Both the position numbers and the translations under genes were made by a program. A DNA stretch of 64,000 nt, taken from Alcaligenaceae bacterium (GTDB lineage: Bacteria > Pseudomonadota > Gammaproteobacteria > Burkholderiales > Burkholderiaceae_B). Positions 1-11,226 of this stretch are shown piece after piece (within the stretch, counting starts at the first letter, position 1; the number at the start of each line of letters is the position of its first letter). The stretch is from contig JACCES010000004.1 in NCBI GenBank assembly GCA_013416455.1, positions 326,078 through 390,077 on the forward strand, written 5' to 3'. The notes under the pieces were generated by a model. It was not told the origin of the DNA. It saw only the letters and a program-made list of their open reading frames with translations, and did not search any database.

Positions 1-525
1 CGGCGGCTGGGTGGATCGCAGCCTGATGCGCGTCACCGAGCTGTTCCAGACCATTCCCTCGTTCCTGCTGGTCATCGTGCTGGTGGCGATCTACGGCCCC
101 ACGCTGACGATCATCCAGATATCCATCGGACTGGCGGCCTGGCCGGAGATCGCGCGCCTGACCCGCGCCGAATTCCGCCGCCTGCGGCAATACGATTTCG
201 TTCTGGCGGCGCGCAGCGCAGGTTATTCCGGCTTCCACATCATCTTCCGGGAAATCCTGCCCAATGCCCTGCCCGCCATCGTGGTCAGCACCTCCATTCT
301 GGTCGCCGGCGCGATTCTGATGGAATCCGGCCTGGCCTTCCTGGGAATGAGCGACCCCAATGTGGCGAGCTGGGGCGGCATGATCGGCATCGGCCGGGAC
401 CAGCTCAGTTCCGAATGGTTTCTGACCGCCCTGCCCGGCTTCGCGATTCTGCTGACCGTGCTGGCCCTGAACGTATTGGGCGATGGCCTCAACGATGCCC
501 TCAATCCCCGCCTGGACGAATCCTC

Positions 526-529
<4 letters not shown>
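1..529 (+). CDS. ABC transporter permease, dipeptide/oligopeptide type (3' part)
   Basis: The gene runs in from the left edge; about 175 C-terminal residues are seen. This is the inner-membrane permease of a peptide-type ABC importer (DppC/OppC/GsiD family). The segment around residues 40-90 carries the EAA-loop region of binding-protein-dependent permeases (A-R-S-A-G-Y-S-G then IIFREILPNALP), and the rest is hydrophobic membrane helices. The stop codon overlaps the start of the next gene (ATGA), an ATPase of the same transporter, so the two are translationally coupled. The substrate cannot be told, because the binding protein and second permease lie outside the window. Confidence 0.93.
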
Positions 530-2232
<1,703 letters not shown>

Positions 2233-2237
2233 AGCCC

Positions 2238-3746
2238 ATGAGCCGGCCCCTTTCTTCCCACTCCGTCCCGCCCTCTCTTGAGCAACAGCTGAACCGCGAA
2301 CTGGAACTGCTGCGCCTGCCCGAAGCGCCATGGATGCCGCGCCGCACGTTCCAGGGTCACAAAGTCCTGGATGTTGCCATCATCGGCGCGGGCATGGCCG
2401 GCCTGGCCGCCGCCGCGGCGCTGAAGTTTCTCGGTATCGTCAACACCCGCGTCTATGATTCCGCCCCCGTCGGGGCCGAAGGCCCATGGGCCACCCACGC
2501 ACGCATGCAGACACTGCGTTCCCCGAAAGACCTCGCCGGGCCCGCTCTGGGCGTTCCGTCGCTGACCTTCCGCGCCTGGTACACCCATCTTCACGGGGAA
2601 GCCGCCTGGGAGGCCCTGGACCGCATTCCCCGCCTGGTCTGGCACGATTACCTGCAGTGGTATCGTCAAGCGCTTGAACTGCCGGTTCACAACCGGTTTC
2701 GCCTCCTGGACATCGAAAGTGTCCAGGCCCCGGGGCTGAACGGCCCGATCGCCCGCCTCGAATTCGATGTCGGAGAAAACGACGAGCGACGCACTGTCCA
2801 TGCGCGCCACGTCGTGCTGGCCACCGGCATGGACGGCCTGGGCGGCGCAAACATCCCTGCGGAAATCAGGAATCTGGACCGGCGCGTCTGGCGGCACAGC
2901 AGCGAAATCTTCGATTTCTCGGCGCTGGCTTCCCGGCGGGTGAGCATTGTGGGCGGTGGGGATTCCGCCCTGGATGCCGCCGCGACGGCGCTGGAAGCCG
3001 GTGCCGCTGAAGTGGACATCTACGTACGCGGCACAGGGTTCACACAGATCAACTACTGGAAGGCCTTCACACACGCCGGCCATCGTTATGGATATTCTTT
3101 GTTGATACGTGAGCAGCGGGCGGAGATGCTCGGATTCCTGCTGCGGCAGTCGACACCGCCCGCCCGCGGCACCCTGAAACGGCTGCGCGATGCCTCGAAC
3201 CTGCGCATCCATTTCGGCCGGGAGGCGGGCGACTTCCGGCTGCGGGCCGGCACGCTGGCCTTCCGTGCCGGCGAAGTTCAATGCTCGGCCGACTTCCTGA
3301 TTCTGGCAACGGGCTATAAAACCGATCTGCGGCAACGTCCCGAACTGCATGGCCTGTTGCCGCATATACGATTCTTCGAGGCGGGCGCGCTGGACGGACG
3401 CATTCCGGAAGCGGCCCGGACCATTCCCGAACTGGCCGCCGACTTTTCATTCCGCGCCGCGACGCCCGACGGCGAAGCGCTGCTGGCCCAGGTGCACTGC
3501 TTCACCGGGCAGGCCCTGCTCAACGTGGGCAAGATCTGCGGCGACATCCCCGGCATCAGCGTCGGCGCCCAGAGACTGGCCCAGGGCATTGCCGCCAAGC
3601 TCTATCAGGCCGAACATGCGTGGCAGCGCGACGCCCTGCGCAGCTATGACGAGCAGGAAATCACCGACGACGCGCTGCATACGCTATATACCCGGACCGC
3701 CGCTCCGATGCCGCCATCCGCCACGCGGCGACCGCACTTTGCCTGA
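2238..3746 (+). CDS. FAD/NAD(P)-dependent oxidoreductase, flavin-containing monooxygenase-like
   Basis: 502 residues starting 5 nt after the ABC ATPase stop, so probably in the same operon. There is an N-terminal FAD-binding Rossmann motif (VAIIGAGMAGLAAAAALK, residues about 48-65), a second nucleotide-binding motif (VSIVGGGDSALDAAATALE, about 235-253) and the late ATGY motif (FLILATGYKTDL, about 353-364). This arrangement is typical of class B flavoprotein monooxygenases and SidA-like N-hydroxylases. The genomic pairing with a peptide-type importer suggests oxidation of an imported N-containing compound, but that is inference. The FMO signature F-x-G-x3-H is not evident, so I give only the superfamily. 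Confidence 0.85.
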   Translation: MSRPLSSHSVPPSLEQQLNRELELLRLPEAPWMPRRTFQGHKVLDVAIIGAGMAGLAAAAALKFLGIVNTRVYDSAPVGAEGPWATHARMQTLRSPKDLAGPALGVPSLTFRAWYTHLHGEAAWEALDRIPRLVWHDYLQWYRQALELPVHNRFRLLDIESVQAPGLNGPIARLEFDVGENDERRTVHARHVVLATGMDGLGGANIPAEIRNLDRRVWRHSSEIFDFSALASRRVSIVGGGDSALDAAATALEAGAAEVDIYVRGTGFTQINYWKAFTHAGHRYGYSLLIREQRAEMLGFLLRQSTPPARGTLKRLRDASNLRIHFGREAGDFRLRAGTLAFRAGEVQCSADFLILATGYKTDLRQRPELHGLLPHIRFFEAGALDGRIPEAARTIPELAADFSFRAATPDGEALLAQVHCFTGQALLNVGKICGDIPGISVGAQRLAQGIAAKLYQAEHAWQRDALRSYDEQEITDDALHTLYTRTAAPMPPSATRRPHFA

Positions 3747-3857
3747 CGCCATGGCGCCCCCTCGGCTGCGCCCGGAGCGTCGATGGTCCGCACGGTTGAC
3801 GGCTTTGCGGGTGTCTCCATGTGCGCTCAGCATGGCATTTGCTGATACGGACTCCGG

Positions 3858-4982
3858 ATGCCCCGCCGGCGGTTCGGAAGAATGGCCGCAGACCCGATGC
3901 CCGACGTTCGAAGGACAATGCCGCCCATACGCATACGTATCAGCACGATCATGGCCGCCCTGCTCGCAGGCGCGGGTCTCATTCTGGCTTATCAGCTCGC
4001 CTCCACCCTGCTGCTGGTATTCGCCGGCGTGCTGCTGGCCGTGGTCCTGGACGTGGCCGCGCTCGGCCTGAAGCGGATTCTTCCCATTCATCGGCTCGCG
4101 CGCCTTGCCATCGTGACCACCATCGCCTGCCTGTTGCTGATCGCAGCCATCGTATGGGGCGGCATGCGCCTGCTCAATGAGGCAAAAAACCTGATCGATA
4201 TCGCCTCCCAACAGGCGTCAATGATTGCCGAACGGCTGGAAGCGCTTGGCTTTGCGGTGCCTGGGAAAGACGGCGGGAGCAATGCCGCGTCCCTGCAGAG
4301 TTATCTGCCCGACCCGGAACAGCTGTTCGGACACGCTCAGTCGACCTTCTCGGCAGCCACCGGCGTAGTCGTCAACACCGTCATCATCCTGTTTCTGGCG
4401 ATTTTCTTCGCCGCCAACCCCGCCGGCTACCGCGACGGATTCCTGAAACTGCTGCCCGTCGACAGGCGCGCGCGCATCGGACAGGTGCTGGAAGAAACCG
4501 GCCATACCTTGCGCTGGTGGCTGGTCGGGCAATTGGCCACCATGGCGATCGTCGCGGTGTCCATCGGCCTGATGCTGTTACTCATGGGCATCCCGAACGC
4601 CGTGCTGCTGGGACTGCTGGCCGGCGCGCTGAACTTCGTCCCCTTTCTCGGGCCGATCCTGGCCGGCATCCCGGTGCTGCTGGCGGCCATGCCGGAAGGC
4701 CTCGCCATGCTGGCGCTCGTCATGGGCCTGTTCATCATCATTGAATCCATCGAAGGCTATCTCATCAATCCCCTCATCCAGAAACGCGCCGTCTATCTGC
4801 CCCCCGCCTGGTCCCTGGCCGCGCTGGTGGCGTTCGGAGCGCTGTTCGGCGGCATGGGCGTCGCCCTGGCCACTCCCATCCTGGCGGTGGCACGCATACT
4901 GGTTCTGCGGCTCTATGTGGAAGACGTCCTCGAACGGCCGCGGCCCTCCCCGTCCGCCGCGCCGGACCGCGCCCGCATCTGA
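3858..4982 (+). CDS. AI-2E family transporter (UPF0118) membrane protein
   Basis: 374 residues (354 if the ATG at 3918 is used). Paired hydrophobic helices near the N terminus, a soluble middle part (about residues 90-150) and a C-terminal block of about five helices are the layout of the AI-2E/TqsA/PerM family. The motif GALNFVPFLGPILAGIPVLL and the LINPLIQKRAVYLPPAWSL stretch near residues 250-320 are strong family marks. Members have been linked to quorum-signal export or Na+/H+ antiport, so the substrate is open. No good ribosome site separates the candidate starts at 3858, 3882, 3897 and 3918. Confidence 0.9.
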   Translation: MPRRRFGRMAADPMPDVRRTMPPIRIRISTIMAALLAGAGLILAYQLASTLLLVFAGVLLAVVLDVAALGLKRILPIHRLARLAIVTTIACLLLIAAIVWGGMRLLNEAKNLIDIASQQASMIAERLEALGFAVPGKDGGSNAASLQSYLPDPEQLFGHAQSTFSAATGVVVNTVIILFLAIFFAANPAGYRDGFLKLLPVDRRARIGQVLEETGHTLRWWLVGQLATMAIVAVSIGLMLLLMGIPNAVLLGLLAGALNFVPFLGPILAGIPVLLAAMPEGLAMLALVMGLFIIIESIEGYLINPLIQKRAVYLPPAWSLAALVAFGALFGGMGVALATPILAVARILVLRLYVEDVLERPRPSPSAAPDRARI

Positions 4983-5046
4983 CCGTCCATGGGAATGGAC
5001 CTTGCTGGATCAGGCATTCACAGCGGAATATCGATCCGGAGGCATG

Positions 5047-6858
5047 ATGAGCGATACGGTCAGCGACTTTCTACTCAAGCGTCTGCATGCATGGGGGGTA
5101 CGCCGGATATTCGGTTATCCGGGCGATGGCATCAACGGCATCATGGGTGCGCTGGGCCGCCTCGAAAAAACGGAGCAGCGGCTGGAATTCATCCAGTCGC
5201 GGCACGAAGAACTGTCGGCCTTCATGGCCTGCGCCCATGCCAAGTTCACCGGCAAGGTCGGCGTATGCCTGGCCACCTCGGGACCGGGCGCCATCCATCT
5301 GCTCAATGGACTGTATGACGCCAGGCTGGATCACCAGCCCGTGCTGGCCATCATCGGACAGCAGGCGCGCGCGGCGCTGGGCGGCGACTATCAGCAGGAA
5401 ATCGATCTTCTCAGCCTCTTCAAGGATGTGGCGCATGAATTCGTCCACATGGCGACCACGCCGGAGCAGATGCGCCATCTCGTGGACCGCGCAATGCGCA
5501 TCGCCCGGGAGCAGCGCACCGTCACGTGCATCATCATTCCCAACGATGTCCAGGATCTGGATGCCGTGGAGACGCCGCCGCACGAGCACGGCACCGTCCA
5601 TAGCGGCATCGATCATGTGCCGGTCCTCGAAACCGCGGCTCCGCCGGGAGCGCTGCGGCAGGCGGCGGGCATCCTGAATGCCGGCGAGAAAGTCGCCATT
5701 CTGGTCGGAGCCGGCGCCCTTCATGCCACGGATGAAGTGGTGGCGGTCGCAGAACGCCTGGGGGCGGGCGTGGCCAAGGCCCTGCTCGGGAAGGCCGCCG
5801 TACCCGACCACCTGCCTTTCGTGACGGGGTCGATCGGCCTGCTGGGCACCAAGCCGAGCTGGGATCTGATGAATGAATGCGACACCCTGCTCATGGTGGG
5901 TTCGAGCTTTCCCTATTCCGAGTTCCTGCCGAAGGAAGGCCAGGCGCGGGGCGTGCAGATCGACCGCGACGGCCGCAAACTGAGCTTGCGCTACCCGATG
6001 GAGGCCAGTCTCGTGGGAGACAGCCGCGCCACGCTGGAAGCCCTGCTTCCTCTGCTCGAACCCCGGAAGAACGATGCCTGGCGCAGGCAGGTGGAAAGCA
6101 ATGTGGAGCGCTGGTGGCGGGTGATGGAGGCCCGCGCCATGAGCCGCGCCGACCCCATCAACCCTCAGCGGGTGTTCTGGGAGCTTTCGGCGCTGCTGCC
6201 GGACGACTGCATACTCACCTGCGATTCGGGTTCCGCCGCAAACTGGTATGCGCGCGACCTCAAGGTCCGTCGCGGCATGATGGCCTCGCTGTCCGGTGGC
6301 CTGGCCACCATGGGGTCGGCCGTGCCCTACGCGATTGCGGCCAAGTTCGCCCACCCGCAGCGGCCTGTCGTCGCCCTTGCCGGTGATGGCGCCATGCAGA
6401 TGAACGGGATCAACGGCCTGATCACGATCGCGAAGTACTGGCGGCAATGGCGGGACCCGAGGCTGGCCGTCATGGTTCTCAACAATGGCGACCTGAATCA
6501 GGTGACCTGGGAACAACGCGCCATGCAGGGTGATCCTAAGTATGAAGCCTCGCAGGTTCTGCCGGAATTCCGGTATGCCGATTATGCCCGCCTGCTGGGG
6601 CTGAGCGGGGTCCGGGTGGAACACCCGGACGAGGTGGCGCCGGCCTGGAAGAAGGCCCTGGAAGCCGATGTGCCCACTGTCCTGGAAATGATGACCGACC
6701 CCAACGTGCCTCCCCTGCCGCCGCACATCACCGGATCACAGGCCAGGGCCTATGCATCCGCCCTGTGGCGGCGCGACCCCGACGCCCTGTCGGTCATCAT
6801 GAATTCGGCGCGCCAATGGTGGGACGAGGTGGCGCCGGGAGGACGCAACAAGGGGTGA
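5047..6858 (+). CDS. Thiamine-pyrophosphate enzyme, pyruvate oxidase/quinone dehydrogenase-like
   Basis: About 603 residues with the three-domain ThDP fold (PYR, central, PP). The PYR domain has the catalytic Glu segment (QSRHEELSAFMA, near residue 50). The PP domain has GDGAMQMNGINGLITIAKY followed about 27 residues later by NNGDLNQ, the Mg/ThDP-binding GDG...NN motif. Similar proteins act on pyruvate or other 2-oxoacids (PoxB, acetolactate synthase relatives). The central domain is not diagnostic and no partner subunit is adjacent, so the reaction is not assigned. GGAGG at 5038-5042 favours the second of two adjacent ATGs (5047 over 5044). Confidence 0.88.
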   Translation: MSDTVSDFLLKRLHAWGVRRIFGYPGDGINGIMGALGRLEKTEQRLEFIQSRHEELSAFMACAHAKFTGKVGVCLATSGPGAIHLLNGLYDARLDHQPVLAIIGQQARAALGGDYQQEIDLLSLFKDVAHEFVHMATTPEQMRHLVDRAMRIAREQRTVTCIIIPNDVQDLDAVETPPHEHGTVHSGIDHVPVLETAAPPGALRQAAGILNAGEKVAILVGAGALHATDEVVAVAERLGAGVAKALLGKAAVPDHLPFVTGSIGLLGTKPSWDLMNECDTLLMVGSSFPYSEFLPKEGQARGVQIDRDGRKLSLRYPMEASLVGDSRATLEALLPLLEPRKNDAWRRQVESNVERWWRVMEARAMSRADPINPQRVFWELSALLPDDCILTCDSGSAANWYARDLKVRRGMMASLSGGLATMGSAVPYAIAAKFAHPQRPVVALAGDGAMQMNGINGLITIAKYWRQWRDPRLAVMVLNNGDLNQVTWEQRAMQGDPKYEASQVLPEFRYADYARLLGLSGVRVEHPDEVAPAWKKALEADVPTVLEMMTDPNVPPLPPHITGSQARAYASALWRRDPDALSVIMNSARQWWDEVAPGGRNKG

Positions 6859-6906
6859 GCACCGCCACGGGCGGCTGCCGAGGCGGCGAAGCCCGCGGCG
6901 AGACGG

Positions 6907-7923
6907 CTATCGGCGGCCCAGCATGCGCTGGGCCAGCAGGACGCCTATCGTCGTCGCCACCGCCAGGCCCAGGCCGGCCTCCAGCTTGCGGTTGACCCGC
7001 AACTGGGTATAGGGGCTGACGGGGATGCCCGAACGCCTGCCTTCCAGGTAGACCTGGCCGTCGTCGCCCGCCTGAAACAGATTGTCGCGTTCCAGCGGCG
7101 GCTGGTCGGTGCTTTGCACCCGTGGCAGCGCCCAGGCGATGATGCGGTCGAACAATGACGGCGCCATGGCCCAGCCGATTTCCGACAGGCGTCCCGTTTC
7201 CCCCACCGTGATGTTGCGCACCGGCCGTTGCGCGGCCGTCAGGATGGCCGAAGCGACGACCTCCACATCGTATAGCGGCGGCATGACCTTGCCGCGGTGG
7301 CCCATATGGCTGCGCCCATGATCCGAGATCGGCGTGGCGATGCCGGACGGCTTCAGCACGGTGACCTTGATGGGCGCATTTTCATGGATCATTTCCATGC
7401 GCAGCACTTCGGAATACGCCTTGACCGCCGCCTTGCTGGCCGAATAGGCCCCCAGGATGGGCACCGGCATTTCGGCATTGATCGACGCGACATTGATGAT
7501 GGTGCCGCCTTCCGGACGGTTGCGCATATGGGCCACAGCGGCCTCGCTGCCATAGACCACGCCCCAGTAATTGGTGTCGAACAGCCGCTTGTGTTCCTCG
7601 ATGGGCAGATCGTCAAGATGGGAGAACACGACGACGCCGGCATTGTTCACCCAGGTATCGAAACCGCCGAAATGCCGGACCGCCGCATCGGCGATGGCTT
7701 GTACCTGTTCCTTGACGCCGACGTCCGCGACCACGTGGATGGCTTCCCCACCCTGAGCCCGGATATCTTCACAGATTTCCTTCAGGACGGCGTCATTGCG
7801 TGAGGCAAGCACAAGGCGCGCGCCCCGCTTTGCCGCCCGGCGGGCCGTGGCCAGCCCGATGCCGGAGCTGGCTCCGGTAATGACGATGACCTGGTCCTTC
7901 AAAGGCTTGTATCGATGCTTCAT
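6907..7923 (-). CDS. SDR-family oxidoreductase with C-terminal hydrophobic tail
   Basis: 338 residues. The N-terminal cofactor motif TGASSGIG (about residues 17-24), NNAG, Ser in NVASINAE and YSASK give the classical short-chain dehydrogenase catalytic set. Beyond the usual 250 residues there is an extra ~90-residue tail ending in a hydrophobic segment and Arg-rich end (GLAVATTIGVLLAQRMLGRR), which may anchor the enzyme to the membrane. The start at 7923 follows GGGGGAA; an earlier in-frame start lacks support. It is convergent with the ThDP gene. The substrate is unknown. Confidence 0.88.
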   Translation of the reverse strand: MKHRYKPLKDQVIVITGASSGIGLATARRAAKRGARLVLASRNDAVLKEICEDIRAQGGEAIHVVADVGVKEQVQAIADAAVRHFGGFDTWVNNAGVVVFSHLDDLPIEEHKRLFDTNYWGVVYGSEAAVAHMRNRPEGGTIINVASINAEMPVPILGAYSASKAAVKAYSEVLRMEMIHENAPIKVTVLKPSGIATPISDHGRSHMGHRGKVMPPLYDVEVVASAILTAAQRPVRNITVGETGRLSEIGWAMAPSLFDRIIAWALPRVQSTDQPPLERDNLFQAGDDGQVYLEGRRSGIPVSPYTQLRVNRKLEAGLGLAVATTIGVLLAQRMLGRR

Positions 7924-8056
7924 TATGATTCCCCCGCGAAATGAACGGGTTGCGTGTTGCAACCCGCCAGCAATACAGCAAATCCGATGCCGTTTGCCGC
8001 AAAGGAAAAGCGCGCGGGGGCAGGTGCCGGCGCCGCGGGGAAACCGCCGATGAGGG

Positions 8057-8719
8057 TCAGTCGAGCGGCGCGTCCGCGTTCCGCACCGAGCGAACGAAAG
8101 CGTGTATTTTTTCGGCCGATTTCACGCCCGGCGCGTCTTCTATGCCGCTGCTGACGTCCACGGCGTAAGGCCGCAATGTGCGGACGCGTTCCTCGACATT
8201 GCCGGGCGCAAGGCCGCCGGCCAGGACGATGGGCCGGGCGTCCGCGGCTGTGCGCACCGCCGCCAGAAGGCCCAGATCGAACCCCTTGCCGCTGCCCCCG
8301 TAGCCCGCGCTGTGGCTGTCGAACAGCCAGGCGCTGGCCGAACCGTAGCGGCGGCATTCGGCAAGGACCTCGCCGGGGGTGGCCAGCCCCGGAGCGCCGA
8401 TGCGGAAGGCCCGCATGTAACGCCTGCCGTAGCGTTCGCATTCCTGCGGACTTTCGTCCCCGTGGAACTGCAGCAGATCGGGCATGACGGTGTCCACCAC
8501 TTCGCGGACGTGGCCCGGATCGGGATTGACGAACAGTGCCACCACATCGACGAAGGCCGGCACCGCCTGCCGCAGCGCCTCGGCTTGAGCCAGATCCAGC
8601 GCCCGCCGGCTGCCGGCGAAGAAAATCATGCCCAGCGCATCGGTTCCCGCCCGCACGGCGGCCCGGACGTCGTTTTCGCGGGTGAAACCGCACAGTTTGA
8701 TTCGAGTACGCTGCATCAT
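8057..8719 (-). CDS. trpF: Phosphoribosylanthranilate isomerase
   Basis: About 221 residues. TrpF catalyses the Amadori rearrangement of N-(5-phosphoribosyl)anthranilate in tryptophan synthesis. The family signature KLCGFTRENDV lies at the N terminus (catalytic Cys), with QFHGDE, LFDSHS, the GGSGKGFD loop and LAGGLAPGNV phosphate-binding strand in order, ending in DVSSGIEDAPGVKS. GAAGGAAG lies just upstream of two adjacent ATGs (8719 and 8716). In many Burkholderiales trpF directly follows truA, but here a TRAP permease pair lies between them, and trpB is not downstream. Confidence 0.96.
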   Translation of the reverse strand: MMQRTRIKLCGFTRENDVRAAVRAGTDALGMIFFAGSRRALDLAQAEALRQAVPAFVDVVALFVNPDPGHVREVVDTVMPDLLQFHGDESPQECERYGRRYMRAFRIGAPGLATPGEVLAECRRYGSASAWLFDSHSAGYGGSGKGFDLGLLAAVRTAADARPIVLAGGLAPGNVEERVRTLRPYAVDVSSGIEDAPGVKSAEKIHAFVRSVRNADAPLD

Positions 8720-8736
8720 GGCGCTTCCTTCGCCGA

Positions 8737-10518
8737 TCAACGGAAGGCGGCGGCGGGATCGGCGGAGGCGCCCCCACCCCCTTCCGCGGCTCCGCCATTC
8801 GAAGGCGCTTCGCTGGCGGGCGCCCCGAAGGACGCGGCCGGATCGCCGCCCCCGAACATCGAAGCCGGGTCGCCGCCGTTCCCGAAGGAATCCGCCCCGT
8901 ATGTGTTGCCGATACCGAAGTCCACCGTCGAAGGATCGATCATCTCGATGTCATCCTTGTAATGGGTGACCATGCCGGGGAACAGCATGACGGCCCCCAC
9001 CATGAAAAGCTGGATGACGATGAAAGGGATGGATCCCCAGTAGATCTGGCCCGTGGTCACGCCGGCGACCGTCTTGCCCGTGATCTTGTCCCGATAGTCT
9101 TCCTTGGGGGCGACCGACCGCAGGAAGAACAGAGCGAAACCGAACGGCGGATGCATGAACGATGTCTGCATGTTCACCGCAAGCAGCACGCCGAACCAGA
9201 TCAGGTCGATGCCCAGCTTGTCGGCCACCGGGCCCACCAGCGGCACGATGATGAAGGCCAGTTCGAAGAAATCGAGGAAGAAGGCCAGCACAAAAATGAG
9301 GATGCTCACGAAGATGATGAACCCCCATTCGCCGCCCGGCATGTCGATCAGCAGGTGCTCCACCCACATATCGCCGTTGATGCCGCGGAAACTCAGGCTG
9401 AAGACCGTGGAGCCGACCAGGATGAACACCACGAAGCACGAAAGCTTGGTCGTGGAATCCATGGCCTGGCGCAGCAGCTTCCAGGAGAACCTGCCGCGCG
9501 ACACCGCCATGGCCAGCGCCCCAACGGCGCCCATGGCGCCCCCTTCGGTCGGGGTGGCCACACCGATGAAAATGGTGCCCAGGACCAGGAAAATGAGGAA
9601 CAGCGGCGGAATCATCACGAAAGTGACGCGCTCCGCGATCTCGGAAAGCAGCCCCAGGCGCAATGCCCGGTTGACGAGCGCGATGACCCAGGCGGTGAGG
9701 CCCCATACCAGCAGAACAATGACGACCCGCTCATCCACCGGCACCGAATCATGTGAACGGAAATAGTATTGCGAACCGAAATAGGCGACCGACGATGCGA
9801 TGATGGTCAGCACCACCAGCGACTTCAGGCCCCGCGTGCCATCGGGGCGGTCGTAGATGCGCGCCTCTTTGGGCAGGGCGGGCGCGCTGGCGGGCCGCAG
9901 CATGCACATGATGCCGATGTACACAATATAGGACAAGGCCAGCAGCAGGCCGGGCACCATGGCCCCGCGATACATGTCGCCGATCGAGCGGCCGAGCTGG
10001 TCGGCCAGAATGATGAGCACCAGCGACGGCGGAATGATCTGCGAAAGCGTCCCCGAAGCGGCGATGACCCCCGATGCCAGGCGCCGGTCGTAACCATAGC
10101 GCAGCATGATGGGCAGGGAAATCAGCCCCATGGAGATCACCGACGCCGACACGACACCGGTGGTGGCGGCCAGCATGGCGCCCACCACCACGACGGCGAT
10201 AGCCAGGCCGCCGCGTATCGGCCCGAACAGATGGCCGACCGTTTCGAGCAGGTCTTCCGCCATGCCCGATCTTTCCAGAATGAGCCCCATCAATGTGAAG
10301 AACGGCACCGCCAGAAGCGTATCGTTGGCGATGATCCCGAAGACCCGGTTGGGCAGGGCCTGGAACAGCGCCGGCTGCATCAGGCCGAACTCGATGGCGA
10401 TCAGGCCATAGAGGACGCCGACCGCCGCCAGTGTGAATGCGACCGGAAAGCCCAGCAGCAGGAACACCACCAGGTTGAAAAACATGATGGGCGCCAGATT
10501 GTCGACGAAAAACTCCAT
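8737..10518 (-). CDS. TRAP transporter large permease (DctM-like) with Gly/Ala/Asp tail
   Basis: 593 residues, about a dozen hydrophobic helices, with DctM-family features such as GVATPTEGGAMGAVGAL, VFSLSFRGI and SFMHPPFGFALFFLRS. It forms the ion-coupled membrane channel of a TRAP importer together with the DctQ protein encoded 2 nt upstream. The protein is much longer than typical 425-residue DctM, as in the chloroaromatic/mannitol-type TRAP subfamily, with an insert around residues 210-290. The last ~50 residues are a low-complexity tail with three imperfect GGDPAxxF-like units. No TRAP binding protein (DctP) gene is near. Confidence 0.93.
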   Translation of the reverse strand: MEFFVDNLAPIMFFNLVVFLLLGFPVAFTLAAVGVLYGLIAIEFGLMQPALFQALPNRVFGIIANDTLLAVPFFTLMGLILERSGMAEDLLETVGHLFGPIRGGLAIAVVVVGAMLAATTGVVSASVISMGLISLPIMLRYGYDRRLASGVIAASGTLSQIIPPSLVLIILADQLGRSIGDMYRGAMVPGLLLALSYIVYIGIMCMLRPASAPALPKEARIYDRPDGTRGLKSLVVLTIIASSVAYFGSQYYFRSHDSVPVDERVVIVLLVWGLTAWVIALVNRALRLGLLSEIAERVTFVMIPPLFLIFLVLGTIFIGVATPTEGGAMGAVGALAMAVSRGRFSWKLLRQAMDSTTKLSCFVVFILVGSTVFSLSFRGINGDMWVEHLLIDMPGGEWGFIIFVSILIFVLAFFLDFFELAFIIVPLVGPVADKLGIDLIWFGVLLAVNMQTSFMHPPFGFALFFLRSVAPKEDYRDKITGKTVAGVTTGQIYWGSIPFIVIQLFMVGAVMLFPGMVTHYKDDIEMIDPSTVDFGIGNTYGADSFGNGGDPASMFGGGDPAASFGAPASEAPSNGGAAEGGGGASADPAAAFR

Positions 10519-10520
10519 GC

Positions 10521-11132
10521 TCAGCGCCCCTCTGTGCCGCCCTGCGGGCGTGCTTCGTTCTGTTTTCTTATTTCTTCCGCCAGTTCTTCTTCCGCGCTCT
10601 TGACCCGTTCGGGCCGCATCGGATCGGGCCCTTTTCCGGCCAGGAAGGCGACGCATTTGATCAGGCGCGACACGCCGCTGAGGATGAGCAGCCCAAAGCC
10701 GACCGGGATGAGCAGCTTGGCCGGCCAGCGAATCAGCCCGCCGGTGTTGGAGGAGAGTTCGTTCCGGCTGAAGGAGTCATAGAAATACGGCAGCGACAGC
10801 CAGAATATGAGCGCGGCCGCCGGAAAAAGGAAGAAAACGATGCCGGCGATTTCGATGCAGACCTGGGTTCGCGGTGACAAGCGCGTTGAAAGCACGTCGA
10901 CCCTGACGTGTTCATTGCGCAGATAGGTATAGCCCGAGGCAAGCAGAAAGATGGCGCCGAACAGATACCATTGAAGTTCCAGCCATGCGTTCGAACTGGT
11001 ATGGAAGACCTTGCGAACGACTGCGTTGCCCGCGCTCACGAATACGACGATGAGCGTCAGCCACAATACCGTGCGCCCAATGGCCTGATTGAGCGCATCG
11101 ATCGCTCTCGATACCGCCAGAAAGAAGTTCAT
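10521..11132 (-). CDS. TRAP transporter small permease (DctQ-like)
   Basis: 203 residues with four predicted membrane helices (about residues 20-40, 55-75, 95-125 and 140-165) and a charged C terminus. The segment WLELQWYLFGAIFLLASGYTYLRNEHVRVDV is the DctQ family hallmark (Leu-Gln-Trp...Glu-His-Val-Arg-Val-Asp). It is the small membrane partner of the DctM-like protein that follows after a 2-nt gap, so the two are cotranscribed. The substrate is unknown without a DctP protein. Confidence 0.93.
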   Translation of the reverse strand: MNFFLAVSRAIDALNQAIGRTVLWLTLIVVFVSAGNAVVRKVFHTSSNAWLELQWYLFGAIFLLASGYTYLRNEHVRVDVLSTRLSPRTQVCIEIAGIVFFLFPAAALIFWLSLPYFYDSFSRNELSSNTGGLIRWPAKLLIPVGFGLLILSGVSRLIKCVAFLAGKGPDPMRPERVKSAEEELAEEIRKQNEARPQGGTEGR

Positions 11133-11192
11133 TTCCCGCTCTTATGCTGATGCGAAACCCTCGGATTTTAGCGTAACGGCTCGTAAAGCGAA

Positions 11193-11221
11193 TCGGGGCG
11201 GCCCCCGGGGGGCAGCCCCGA
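11193..11221 (-). terminator. Possible hairpin downstream of truA
   Basis: Seven base pairs (11193-11199 with 11215-11221) enclose a G/C-rich loop that can itself fold. It lies 5 nt beyond the truA stop on the minus strand and before the dctQ-like gene. There is no T-run, so it is at best a weak terminator or an mRNA end-stabilising structure. Confidence 0.35.
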
Positions 11222-11226
11222 CGCAG

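Noticed and set aside
5071..6726. A 551-codon open frame on the minus strand opposite the ThDP enzyme gene
   Set aside because: It has no recognisable motif, and the plus strand encodes a complete ThDP enzyme with the GDG...NN motif. Long antisense frames are expected in GC-rich DNA.
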